Assembly (NCBI GenBank): GCA_934454215.1
Contig: CAKSGG010000142.1
Span: forward strand, 1 to 8,002
DNA: 8,002 nt
Origin: an uncultured Clostridia bacterium
GTDB lineage: Bacteria; Bacillota; Clostridia; UBA1381
Direction of reading: 5' to 3'
Part shown: in pieces, positions 1-6,818 of the stretch
Numbering within the stretch: the stretch's first letter is position 1
How the letters are laid out: each line of letters begins with the position of its first letter
Notes under the pieces: model-generated
Seen by the model: the letters and a program-made list of their open reading frames with translations, nothing else
Told to the model about the DNA's origin: nothing
Database searches by the model: none
Made by a program: the position numbers and the translations under genes

Positions 1-403
1 GCTTTTCACATTTCGGAATATGCGTATGCCCGCAAAGCAGTATATCACCGTCCGTTATCGGAGGCAGATTTGCTTCATTATATACATGACCGTGAGTTGC
101 ATATACCGTCCCACCGTCCAACACCAATAAGACATAATCCGCCATGCACGGAAATTCAAGAACCATTTGGTCAACCTCGGTATCGCAGTTTCCTCTGACG
201 CAAAGTATCTTATCTTTCATAGCGTTAAGCATTGCAATAACCGCTTTCGGCGCATATTCGCACGGTAAATCATTTCTCGGACCGTGGTATAGTATGTCAC
301 CCAAAAGCAAAAGCTTATCCGCCTTTTCACGTTCATATGAATCAATCAGTTTTTTACAATAATATGCCGACCCGTGAATGTCGGACGCTATCATCAATTT
401 CAT
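1..403 (-). CDS. yfcE: YfcE-type metallophosphoesterase (partial, C-terminus beyond left edge)
   Basis: Reading leftward from ATG at 403, 134 codons are open to the window edge. The family hydrolyses phosphodiesters with a two-metal (usually Mn) centre in the cytosol; the physiological substrate of YfcE is not settled. The calcineurin-like metal motifs appear in order: DIH at residues 8-10, GD at 35-36, RGNCD at 70-74, THGH at 103-106 and GHTH at 125-128. The E. coli protein is about 184 residues, so roughly 50 C-terminal residues are missing only because the window ends. The start is fixed by AGGAGGG at about 408-414 with a short spacer. The gene follows the LysR-type regulator by 9 bases and its ribosome binding site overlaps that gene's stop codon, so it is almost certainly co-transcribed and perhaps translationally coupled. 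No separate promoter is seen. Confidence 0.9.
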   Translation of the reverse strand, partial: MKLMIASDIHGSAYYCKKLIDSYEREKADKLLLLGDILYHGPRNDLPCEYAPKAVIAMLNAMKDKILCVRGNCDTEVDQMVLEFPCMADYVLLVLDGGTVYATHGHVYNEANLPPITDGDILLCGHTHIPKCEK

Positions 404-412
404 AATTCCCTC

Positions 413-1336
413 CTAAAAAAGCTCACGCTTGGATTTACACAGCTCCGAAATAAATATTTTATCAGTTTCGGATAACTGATAATCCTTTCGGTGTATAATC
501 AAATCCTTATATACGTGCTTATTTTCACTGCATTTTCTCTGTATAAGGTCATACCTTGACAATAAATCGTTCGGTATCGGAGATACCCACATATATGTTT
601 CGTTATTTTTGGAAAGAAGTTCAAACTGACTTGCCCTCTCAAAAACAAATATGCGCTTGCACGTATTATCATGAAGTTCTTCTTTCTTTGCCTCCGCAAA
701 AGGAAGAGACGGTACAAACGGGTCTGCATGAGCAATTTCCGTATAACCATCAAGGTCATCATATACTATATTCTGTTTTTTTGCCAGCGGACTGTCCTTG
801 CTCATTGCCAGAACATATTGAAATTCCGTTATAAGCTCATATGCCAATCCCTTTTCATCAAGCATTTCTTTATAGTACTTATCAAAATGCTCCTCATAGC
901 GAATTATTCCAAGCTTATAATCATTTTTCAAAATATTGTTAATCGCCCTTTGCGAATTGGTTTCCTTGTAGAAAACCTCGGCGTCCGTTTCCTTATTGAA
1001 TATCAGAGAAAAATTTGAAAAAGCCTCGGCAATGTAACTTGCCCGAGGAACAGAAATAGAAAATCTTTTTTTATTCGACGTGTTTTTTTTGAATAACTCT
1101 TCAACCTCATCAACCTGTTTCAAAATTTTATTTGCATATCGCAAAAAAGTCTCGCCTTCGGGAGTGACACCCATTCCCTTGGCACTTCTCTCAAAAATTT
1201 TCACCCCCAGCGAGGCTTCAAGCTCTTTTATGGCTCTGCTGAGATTAGGCTGATTCATAAGCAGCTCATCTGCCGCTTTATTGATAGAACCGCATTTTGC
1301 AACTTCAATCGCATATTTCATATGAAGTATATTCAT
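413..1336 (-). CDS. LysR-family transcriptional regulator
   Basis: This 307-residue protein has the usual LysR length. Residues 1-60 form the winged helix-turn-helix, with the typical SINKAADEL, QPNLSRAIKELE and LGVKIFER segments and VTPEGE at the wing and linker start. Residues about 90-295 fit the periplasmic-binding-protein-like effector domain, but the ligand cannot be read from sequence. It is expected to act as a tetramer on DNA with T-N11-A type boxes, often autorepressing and controlling a divergent gene. The divergent neighbour is the KduI fusion gene, which is a possible target, although the 472-base gap is long. The ATG at 1336 is chosen over the in-frame ATG six codons later because it is preceded by a GGTGGTGA ribosome binding site. 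The gene shares an operon with the downstream phosphoesterase. The promoter contains direct and inverted repeats suited to autoregulation. Confidence 0.93.
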   Translation of the reverse strand: MNILHMKYAIEVAKCGSINKAADELLMNQPNLSRAIKELEASLGVKIFERSAKGMGVTPEGETFLRYANKILKQVDEVEELFKKNTSNKKRFSISVPRASYIAEAFSNFSLIFNKETDAEVFYKETNSQRAINNILKNDYKLGIIRYEEHFDKYYKEMLDEKGLAYELITEFQYVLAMSKDSPLAKKQNIVYDDLDGYTEIAHADPFVPSLPFAEAKKEELHDNTCKRIFVFERASQFELLSKNNETYMWVSPIPNDLLSRYDLIQRKCSENKHVYKDLIIHRKDYQLSETDKIFISELCKSKRELF

Positions 1337-1364
1337 AAAACATCACCACCCCGACTATACACCT

Positions 1365-1393
1365 ATTATACTACTTTGTCAAAGATTTGTCAA
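1365..1393 (-). promoter_or_regulatory. Sigma-A promoter of the lysR-yfcE operon, with repeats
   Basis: On the minus strand the -35 is TTGACA (1388-1393) and the -10 is TATAAT (1365-1370), separated by exactly 17 bases. Both hexamers are perfect consensus. The region contains TTTGTCAA twice, at 1375-1382 and 1386-1393 (11-base period), and an inverted repeat CTTTG-T-CAAAG at 1374-1384 within the spacer. This is where a repressor, possibly the LysR protein itself, would block RNA polymerase. The repeats are seen directly; their binding role is inferred. Confidence 0.85.
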
Positions 1394-1463
1394 GTGTTTT
1401 TCTCAGTAACATGAATGGCTTGTTTATGCGGTTTTTGTTGCACATATTCAGCATACATTTACA

Positions 1464-1484
1464 TTTGACATACTTTTGACATAC
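1464..1484. repeat. Tandem TTGACATAC repeat, 11-base period
   Basis: TTGACATAC occurs at 1465-1473 and again at 1476-1484, one DNA turn apart, inside the divergent lysR-kduI gap. The repeats could be a regulator site. The second copy could also act as a -35 for a weak plus-strand promoter with TATACA at 1499-1504 (17-base spacer), but no gene follows closely. It may equally be chance in AT-rich DNA. Confidence 0.4.
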
Positions 1485-1499
1485 AAAATACCGAATAAT

Positions 1500-1645
1500 A
1501 TACATTTAACCGTGAAAATCTCAGCGGTTTGGCAATATATCCTCACCGTCATAAAGCTTAGCCGCAATTTCAAATCCGTTTTTCTCCATAATTGATTATA
1601 AGGCAGCACAAGTTTCATTTCAACAATTTGGCTGATTCTGACAAA
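1500..1645 (-). pseudogene. Possible decayed coding fragment in the divergent gap
   Basis: On the minus strand two adjacent frames carry protein-like text. The upstream frame reads VEMKLVLPYNQL and the next frame reads MEKNGFEIAAKLYDGEDIL, ending in a stop near 1525. The join looks like a frameshift in an old gene end. I do not recognise the family; a GNAT-acetyltransferase-like end is only a thought. There is no ribosome binding site or usable start of normal size. The rest of 1394-1747 shows no gene. Confidence 0.25.
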
Positions 1646-1747
1646 ATAAAACACTATTTCAATTTATACATAGCACATTATTTTAAAATATATCAATTTT
1701 TTTGGTTTTCTTAAAATGATTAAATCGCCGACTTTTTTACAAATGTA

Positions 1748-1776
1748 TTGACAAAACACACCAAATACGATAAAAT
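1748..1776 (+). promoter_or_regulatory. Sigma-A promoter of the kduI fusion gene
   Basis: TTGACA at 1748-1753 and TAAAAT at 1771-1776 are separated by 17 bases. The predicted transcription start near 1783 leaves a leader of about 25 bases before the TTG start, too short for a riboswitch. Regulation is therefore likely at initiation, by a protein binding upstream or over the promoter. Confidence 0.8.
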
Positions 1777-1808
1777 ATAACTATATTGTATAAACGGAGG
1801 TGTAACAA

Positions 1809-3434
1809 TTGATACAATGTACTGTTAAAGATGTCAACAAAGATACAAAAGCCAAATTCGGCGGAAAATCTATTGATGTCGAATACAATGGACTATACAA
1901 AGAGGGAGATGTTATAGTTGTATCCTGCGATACCGATTTTATCGCAGTAAGCTTTGACGAATCACAAAAGCTATCTGTTGTATATGTGCCCTGTCATGAG
2001 CTTGTATATCCCTTGCCTATGGGCAATGCAATTCAGGCATATGACAAGGAATCATGGGAAAAACCAACGCATAAAATCACAATCAGAGAGGCTGATGAAA
2101 GCGAGGCATTCGGGCTGAGAAATATTGCTCTTAACAGCGTTGACTTTACATCAAACAAAAAGTCATATCCTCATGCCGAAGCAAATTTTGTGACAAGAGG
2201 CGAACCCGTTTTTGAGGCAAAAAATGCGATTGACGGAGTATGTCATAATGAAAGTCACGGCCGGTATCCGTACCATTCATGGGCGGCAGGCGCAAGAGAG
2301 GACATGATTTATACTCTTGATTTCGGCTGTGATGTTGAAATCGAAAAGATAATATTCTATCTGCGTGCCGATTTTCCTCATGATACATACTGGAAATCAC
2401 TCAATGTAAAGTTCTCTGACGGAACTGAGGCTCATGCAGAGTTTGAAATGACCGCAGACGGTCAGGAGCTTGTTCTTCCGCAGCCGAAAAAGACAAGCTC
2501 AATTACTTTGATTGACTTTAAACAAGCGTCAAATCCGCTTTCATGGGCGGCTCTTTCGCAGATTGAAGTTATGGGTAAATATATTAAAAAGGAGAGAGAA
2601 AAAATGGAAATCAGATGTGCGTCAAATCCTAAAGACGTTAAACACTACACAACGGAAAGATTAAGAGAGGAATTTCATATTGCAAATCTTTTCACAAGAG
2701 ATAATATAAGAATGGTTTACAGCCATATCGACCGTATAATTACGGCAGGCTTTATGCCTGTTCTTCAGGAATTAAAGCTTGAGGGCGGCAAGGAGCTTGC
2801 TTCGGAATACTTCCTTGAAAGACGTGAAATGGGCTGTATAAATATCGGCGGCAAGGGTATTATTGTTGTTGACGGAACAGAATATGCTATGGAACCCAGA
2901 GACGGCATATACATAGGCAAGGGTAATAAGGACATCGTTTTCAAGTGTGTTGACCCTGAAAATCCGCCTAAATTCTATGTAAGCTCATGCCCTGCCCACA
3001 AGGAATATCCGACTGTTAAAATTGATATTTCAAAGGCTAAGAAAGTTCCGTGCGGAAGTCAGGCAGACGCAAACAAGAGAGTAATCAACCAATATATCCA
3101 CCCCGAAGTAATGCAGAGCTGTCAGCTTGCAATGGGTCTTACTCAGCTTGAAGAGGGTTCTGTATGGAATACAATGCCATGCCATACTCATGACAGACGT
3201 ATGGAGGTTTATCTGTATCTTGATATGGGCGAAGATGACGCAGTATTCCACATGATGGGAGAGCCGAATGAAACACGCCACATTATCATGCACAATGAAG
3301 AGGCCGTTATCAGTCCAAGCTGGTCAATCCACAGCGGAGTCGGCACAAAGGCATATTCATTTATTTGGGCAATGTGCGGAGAAAATCAGGAATTTACCGA
3401 TATGGACGGCATTGAAACAAAAGACTTGAAATAA
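1809..3434 (+). CDS. kduI: KduI 5-keto-4-deoxyuronate isomerase with an N-terminal discoidin-like extension
   Basis: The C-terminal 276 residues (266-541) are a complete 4-deoxy-L-threo-5-hexosulose-uronate ketol-isomerase (EC 5.3.1.17). This cytosolic cupin enzyme converts the unsaturated-uronate product of pectin, alginate-like or glycosaminoglycan breakdown to 2,5-diketo-3-deoxygluconate for KduD. The metal ligands are visible as His459, His461, Glu466 (CHTHDRRMEVY) and His508. They correspond to E. coli 196, 198, 203 and 245 after subtracting 265, allowing a 2-residue offset. Residues about 110-258 resemble a galactose-binding/F5-8C beta-sandwich (NAIDG, HSWAAGA, YTLDFG, SQIEVMG). Residues 1-100 are an unrecognised beta-rich part. 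No signal peptide is seen. The start is TTG at 1809, set by GGAGGTG at 1796-1802 with a 6-base spacer. An internal GGAG plus in-frame ATG at 2604 could yield KduI alone. Family members are normally ~278 residues, so the fusion is unusual. The enzyme call is firm; the role of the extension is unknown. Confidence 0.93.
   Translation: MIQCTVKDVNKDTKAKFGGKSIDVEYNGLYKEGDVIVVSCDTDFIAVSFDESQKLSVVYVPCHELVYPLPMGNAIQAYDKESWEKPTHKITIREADESEAFGLRNIALNSVDFTSNKKSYPHAEANFVTRGEPVFEAKNAIDGVCHNESHGRYPYHSWAAGAREDMIYTLDFGCDVEIEKIIFYLRADFPHDTYWKSLNVKFSDGTEAHAEFEMTADGQELVLPQPKKTSSITLIDFKQASNPLSWAALSQIEVMGKYIKKEREKMEIRCASNPKDVKHYTTERLREEFHIANLFTRDNIRMVYSHIDRIITAGFMPVLQELKLEGGKELASEYFLERREMGCINIGGKGIIVVDGTEYAMEPRDGIYIGKGNKDIVFKCVDPENPPKFYVSSCPAHKEYPTVKIDISKAKKVPCGSQADANKRVINQYIHPEVMQSCQLAMGLTQLEEGSVWNTMPCHTHDRRMEVYLYLDMGEDDAVFHMMGEPNETRHIIMHNEEAVISPSWSIHSGVGTKAYSFIWAMCGENQEFTDMDGIETKDLK
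2589..2606 (+). promoter_or_regulatory. Internal Shine-Dalgarno and in-frame ATG for stand-alone KduI
   Basis: AAGGAGAG begins at 2589, with GGAG at 2591-2594 and ATG at 2604-2606, 9 bases later and in frame with the 541-residue protein. The ATG begins MEIRCASNPKD, exactly where an ordinary KduI starts, giving a 276-residue product. In the long protein the same bases encode the charged linker KKEREK. It is either an active second start or the relic of two once-separate genes. Confidence 0.7.
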
Positions 3435-3568
3435 ATCATACAAGGTTGCTGAATTCCGTGCAGAAATTGAGCCGAACACGAAATCAATTCTTAATGCGCC
3501 AACATACTACATCTGGCAAAATAAAATAATTTTATGTGTTCTGTATCTAAATACAATCAGCCTCGAAT
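3435..3568 (+). other. Region between kduI stop and terminator, with possible coding relic
   Basis: This stretch has no gene with a start and ribosome binding site. One frame, shifted from kduI, is open from 3430 through the terminator to about 3710. From 3445 it reads VAEFRAEIEPNTKSILNAP, which looks protein-like, but the frame lacks a start and continues through a terminator and a promoter. I treat it as an untranslated trailer or a vestige. No function is recognised. Confidence 0.3.
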
Positions 3569-3603
3569 GGGTTGCTGCGTTAGTGCGGCAACCCGTTTTT
3601 ATT
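3569..3603 (+). terminator. Intrinsic terminator of kduI
   Basis: A 10-base-pair stem (GGGTTGCTGC at 3569-3578, GCGGCAACCC at 3585-3594, one G-T pair) closes a 6-base loop and is followed by G and five T. It ends transcription about 135 bases after the kduI stop and isolates kduI from the downstream permease. Confidence 0.92.
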
Positions 3604-3660
3604 GTTCACATTGCCGTTTCACAGCGTCCGTCGGTCATATCATTTTATTTAGTCTTTATC

Positions 3661-3689
3661 TTGATTTTATTTGCATTTTATGATATAAT
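3661..3689 (+). promoter_or_regulatory. Sigma-A promoter of the DMT permease gene
   Basis: TTGATT at 3661-3666 and a perfect TATAAT at 3684-3689 lie 17 bases apart. The predicted start near 3696 gives a leader of about 25 bases. A GAGGTGA ribosome binding site at 3707-3713 follows, with 7 bases to the ATG. Confidence 0.8.
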
Positions 3690-3720
3690 TACCCCATTAT
3701 GTTTTTGAGGTGATTTATAA

Positions 3721-4647
3721 ATGAAAAGTCAAAAATTAAAAGGAAATATACTTTTGCTGATTGCCGCATTTGTATGGGGCTTATCGTTTATCGCTCAGAG
3801 CAAGGGTGTGGAAAACTTATCCCCCGTCATATTCAACGGAGTAAGAAGTATTCTCGGCGGCATTGTTTTACTGCCCGTTATATACATAATTGATTTGGTT
3901 AAGAAAAAAAGCGGCACCGAGGTTCAAAAAGCCGATAAAACACTTATTATCGGCGGAATCGTATGCGGTCTGTTTTTATGCTCCGCAAGCACGGTTCAAT
4001 CGTTCGGAATGCTCTATACAAGTCCCGGAAAAGCAGGATTTATAACTGCACTGTATATGATTATTGTTCCGATTATAAAACTCGCCATAGGCGAAAAGCC
4101 CCGTCCCGTTATCATACTTTCGGTACTTGTTGCGGTATGCGGAATGTATCTGATGTGCATAAATTCCGAGCTTTCGATTAATAAAGGCGATGTTCTTATG
4201 TTTATATGCACATTTTTATTTTCGGGGCATATACTTGCCATTGACCATTTTTCACCAAAGGTTGACGGTGTGAAAATGTCTTGCATACAGTTTTTCGTAT
4301 GCGGTATAATCAATATGGCTTTTGCATTTATATTCGGTAAGCCGCAGCTAAAGCCTATTCTTGATTGCAGTATTCCGATTGCATATGCCGGAATTTTATC
4401 GTGCGGTGTCGGATACACACTGCAAATTGTCGGTCAGAAATATACAGACCCGACGCCTGCCTCGATTATAATGAGTCTTGAATCCGTATTTTCAACGCTT
4501 GCAACAGTCGTACTTGTTGCGTGTGGCTGGCAGCTTACGGGAGGCAGTTTAAGCGCCAGAGAGCTTATCGGCTGCGTTCTTATGTTTGCGGCAATCATGC
4601 TTGTGCAGTTACCCGACAAAAAAGAAAGAAAACCATTGGAAATGTAA
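3721..4647 (+). CDS. EamA/DMT-superfamily permease
   Basis: This 308-residue integral membrane protein has the length and layout of ten-helix EamA (RhaT-type) transporters: two tandem five-helix repeats, roughly residues 5-145 and 155-297. The first helix LLLIAAFVWGLSFI and the second-repeat motif PTPASIIMSLESVFS (residues 244-258) are characteristic. An N-terminal lysine and short cytosolic ends fit the family. Members export or import amino acids, nucleosides or other metabolites with proton coupling; the substrate cannot be read here. The gene has its own promoter, ribosome binding site and terminator, so it is a single-gene unit. It is convergent with the YitT gene. The terminator 5' arm overlaps its last codons. 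Confidence 0.92.
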   Translation: MKSQKLKGNILLLIAAFVWGLSFIAQSKGVENLSPVIFNGVRSILGGIVLLPVIYIIDLVKKKSGTEVQKADKTLIIGGIVCGLFLCSASTVQSFGMLYTSPGKAGFITALYMIIVPIIKLAIGEKPRPVIILSVLVAVCGMYLMCINSELSINKGDVLMFICTFLFSGHILAIDHFSPKVDGVKMSCIQFFVCGIINMAFAFIFGKPQLKPILDCSIPIAYAGILSCGVGYTLQIVGQKYTDPTPASIIMSLESVFSTLATVVLVACGWQLTGGSLSARELIGCVLMFAAIMLVQLPDKKERKPLEM

Positions 4648-4664
4648 ACTCCAATGGTTTTTTT
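4630..4664. terminator. Terminator shared by convergent permease and YitT genes
   Basis: A perfect 11-base-pair stem (AAACCATTGGA at 4630-4640, TCCAATGGTTT at 4650-4660) encloses a 9-base loop that contains the permease TAA (4645-4647). On the plus strand it runs into seven T at 4658-4664. On the minus strand the stem is followed by a T-rich tract from 4630 leftward, so it can also terminate the YitT transcript. Confidence 0.88.
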
Positions 4665-4666
4665 GT

Positions 4667-5578
4667 TTATGCTTTTGTTTTATTGTTTGCACTGAATACG
4701 TCCGCAACATCCGTAATTGATACATACGCCGATTTATCAATTTCATGAACTATATTTTTCATTTTCCCTATTTGGAATCGGTTTACTATTATGTATATAA
4801 CCGTCTTTTCCGAATTTGAATAATATCCTCTTGCCGCCATAGTCGTTATACCGCATTCAAAGGTTTCGGATAAAGCACCGCAGATTTCGTCTGCTTTTTC
4901 CGTAACAATCATCGCCGATTTTGAGTGGTCAATACCTTCAACAATAAAATCAACAGTTTTCAGCGCCGCCCCGTATGTAACAATCGAATAAAGCGGCAAT
5001 ATCCAGCTATTCATAACAAATCCGCATACTATGTACAAAACAATATTATATGCCATAACAAATGTGCCGACCGTAATTCCAAGCCGCTTTGCAAAAATAA
5101 CAGCCAAAACCTCAATACCGTCCATAGCGCCGTTAAACCGTATTGCCATACCGCTGCCTATTCCCGAAAGAACTCCTCCGAACAATGCGCAAAGCAATAA
5201 ATCTGTTCCCGCCAAAGGTGACGCTATGCTTACGTCTATCGGCAAAACATCGGTTATAAGCCATGCACTGAGCGAGTAGACAACAACCGTGAAAACAGCA
5301 TAAATTGTGAATGCCGCTCCCTGCTTTTTCAATCCGAACAGAAACAGCGGAATATTCAGAATTATAAGGAAAAATGACAGCGACAGATATGACGGAGTAA
5401 GCTGCGATAATAAAATAGCAGTTCCCGAAATACCGCTGTCATACAGCATAACCGGCGCAATAAACACCGTTACACCGAACGCATTTACAATTCCTGCAAC
5501 AAGCAGCATCAGAAAATTACTGAATTTCAGACGTTTCAGTTCTTTATGCAATCCGCTTTTGTTAAATACTTTTTTCAT
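4667..5578 (-). CDS. YitT-family membrane protein (DUF161 plus DUF2179)
   Basis: From ATG at 5578 the protein is 303 residues. After a basic N-terminus (residues 1-20) come about six hydrophobic segments between residues 20 and 205. These include the YitT region with SGISGTAILLSQL (48-60), FGGVLSGIGSGMAIRFNGAMDGIEVLA (133-159) and GITVGTFVMAYN (167-178). Residues about 215-300 form a soluble DUF2179 domain. The family sits in the cytoplasmic membrane and its transported substrate is unknown; the C-terminal domain may sense or gate. The start is set by GGAGGG at 5585-5590 with a 6-base spacer. A longer frame begins 11 codons upstream, but its added residues are encoded by this ribosome binding site. 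It is a single-gene unit with its own promoter, convergent with the permease. Confidence 0.9.
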   Translation of the reverse strand: MKKVFNKSGLHKELKRLKFSNFLMLLVAGIVNAFGVTVFIAPVMLYDSGISGTAILLSQLTPSYLSLSFFLIILNIPLFLFGLKKQGAAFTIYAVFTVVVYSLSAWLITDVLPIDVSIASPLAGTDLLLCALFGGVLSGIGSGMAIRFNGAMDGIEVLAVIFAKRLGITVGTFVMAYNIVLYIVCGFVMNSWILPLYSIVTYGAALKTVDFIVEGIDHSKSAMIVTEKADEICGALSETFECGITTMAARGYYSNSEKTVIYIIVNRFQIGKMKNIVHEIDKSAYVSITDVADVFSANNKTKA

Positions 5579-5623
5579 AAAAATCCCTCCGTCCCGCCTC
5601 GGGCAGTTCAAATTTATACTATT

Positions 5624-5652
5624 ATTTTACATTAGATTGCATTAAAAGTCAA
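5624..5652 (-). promoter_or_regulatory. Sigma-A promoter of the YitT gene
   Basis: On the minus strand TTGACT (5647-5652) and TAAAAT (5624-5629) are separated by 17 bases. The bases just upstream of and into the -35 (AGAAAACACTTGAC) nearly repeat those at the lysR promoter (AGAAAAACACTTGAC). The gap 5653-5743 downstream of the glycosidase shows no clear terminator, so read-through from the glycosidase into this gene is possible. Confidence 0.78.
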
Positions 5653-5743
5653 GTGTTTTCTATTATAAACGCATCTAACAGCCTGCTGCTCTTTTTATTA
5701 AAAGTTTATCTGACAAATCAAAATGTACATAAAAATATATTTA

Positions 5744-6766
5744 TTATTTTAAACCGATACACATATTAAAGCTTTTTGTCATTCCATCAAATCCATGTCC
5801 GTTCCCGTCAGATGACGCAAAATATATATCGGTCATTTTCCCATTCTCAAACAAAATAAAAGGACGTTCCATATTTCCGAGCACTTTCTCGCTGCCGTCT
5901 TCACATTTTACGGTTCTTACATAACTCTTTTCTCCGCAATGCAAGTTCCATTCCAAGCCTTCTTCGCTTTCCGCAAATATTCCCGATTGTCTTTCGCCGC
6001 ATATCTTCCCCGTCATATCCTTTGCAATCATATAATATTTATTATCTTCCCTCCAAACAAAAGGGTCTTCAAGAGATATATTTCCGAATAACGGTTTATC
6101 TCCCCTATACTTTATCTCATATGTGTCTTTATCAAGTATACACGCATTAAACTGCATATCTGAATGTAAATCAATTATTCCTCCGTTATCTTTTAAATAA
6201 CTTCTTGTTTTAAAAATTACCAATATATCTCCGTTTTCCATTATACAGGGTGCCGCATTTGTTGTAAGAAAGTTATCAAACCCCATCGGGTTTATATCAA
6301 TAAGCGGCTTATTAAATCTTTTCCATTCTCCGTCAGGAGTATCGCATACAGCTATACCTATTCTTTTATTCGCACGCGCAACTCTTGCCGCATCATTCAA
6401 ATTCTCTTTAATGTATTTTTTTGAAAACGGATGTGTCGTTCCTGTATAAAACATAACATATTTTCCTTTATAATTGATTACATGGGAGTTAAACACCGAC
6501 ATACCGTCCCAGTACATATTGCCCCTTTGTCCGAACAATATTCTTTCATATCTGTAAGGTCCTTCAGGTACATCAGATACTGCCAAAACAATTCTCGAAT
6601 CAACAAGCCAACCCGGATGAAACGGCACTTCCCTGTCCCACACATCGGCAAACATATAATATTTCCCATCCGCACCTTTTACAACACTTGCTCCCCAGAC
6701 ATATTTATTTTCCAATTCAAACGCCGCTTCTTTTTTTACCGGCTTCATTCTTTTGCTTAAATCCAA
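5744..6766 (-). CDS. Five-bladed beta-propeller glycoside hydrolase (GH43/GH117-like)
   Basis: This 340-residue protein has repeated propeller-blade patterns (KYYMFA 35-40, KYVMFYTGTTHPF 102-114, ILVIFKTR 181-188, LEDPFVW 232-238, KYYMIAKDMTGKICGE 243-258, MERPFILF 299-306). These place it in the GH43/GH32/GH117-like superfamily, in a group often annotated only as glycoside hydrolase or sucrase. Acidic residues in LEDPFVW and YWDGMS (85-90) are plausible active-site parts, but the assignment is uncertain. The usual GH43 first-blade DP is replaced by VWGASVV. There is no signal peptide, so it should cleave imported oligosaccharides in the cytosol; the substrate is unknown. The start is TTG at 6766, set by AGGAGGAG (6773-6780) with a 6-base spacer. 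The ATG six codons later is too far from that site. A promoter with a palindrome at its start point suggests repressor control. Confidence 0.85.
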   Translation of the reverse strand: MDLSKRMKPVKKEAAFELENKYVWGASVVKGADGKYYMFADVWDREVPFHPGWLVDSRIVLAVSDVPEGPYRYERILFGQRGNMYWDGMSVFNSHVINYKGKYVMFYTGTTHPFSKKYIKENLNDAARVARANKRIGIAVCDTPDGEWKRFNKPLIDINPMGFDNFLTTNAAPCIMENGDILVIFKTRSYLKDNGGIIDLHSDMQFNACILDKDTYEIKYRGDKPLFGNISLEDPFVWREDNKYYMIAKDMTGKICGERQSGIFAESEEGLEWNLHCGEKSYVRTVKCEDGSEKVLGNMERPFILFENGKMTDIYFASSDGNGHGFDGMTKSFNMCIGLK

Positions 6767-6800
6767 TTTAATCTCCTCCTATTATTTTTTTCAATAATAA

Positions 6801-6812
6801 ATTCCATGGAAT
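6801..6812. promoter_or_regulatory. Perfect 12-base palindrome, candidate operator of the glycosidase
   Basis: ATTCCATGGAAT is a perfect inverted repeat without spacer, lying over the predicted transcription start of the glycosidase, a classic repressor position. No regulator gene is adjacent; the nearest regulators are the LysR gene and the AraC remnant. The palindrome is seen directly; operator function is inferred. Confidence 0.5.
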
Positions 6813-6818
6813 GAATAT

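Noticed and set aside
144..362. 72-codon plus-strand frame opposite the phosphoesterase
   Set aside because: It is antisense to a gene with all metallophosphoesterase motifs and has no ribosome binding site or recognisable protein text.
3430..3710. 93-codon plus-strand open frame after kduI
   Set aside because: It lacks a start and ribosome binding site and passes through a strong terminator and the permease promoter. At most its first part is a relic.
4014..4418. 134-codon minus-strand frame opposite the DMT permease
   Set aside because: It is the antisense shadow of a clear EamA permease, with no start signal or family resemblance.
5579..5611. Longer YitT start 11 codons upstream
   Set aside because: The added residues are encoded by the GGAGGG ribosome binding site itself and no site lies before the upstream ATG; the start at 5578 is much better placed.
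5307..5645. 112-codon plus-strand frame opposite the YitT gene
   Set aside because: It is antisense to a strong coding frame and runs through that gene's promoter and ribosome binding site.
5680..5743. Terminator for the glycosidase gene
   Set aside because: Only a 5-pair AT hairpin (CTTTT/AAAAG near 5690-5703) without a following T tract on the minus strand was found, which is too weak to call.
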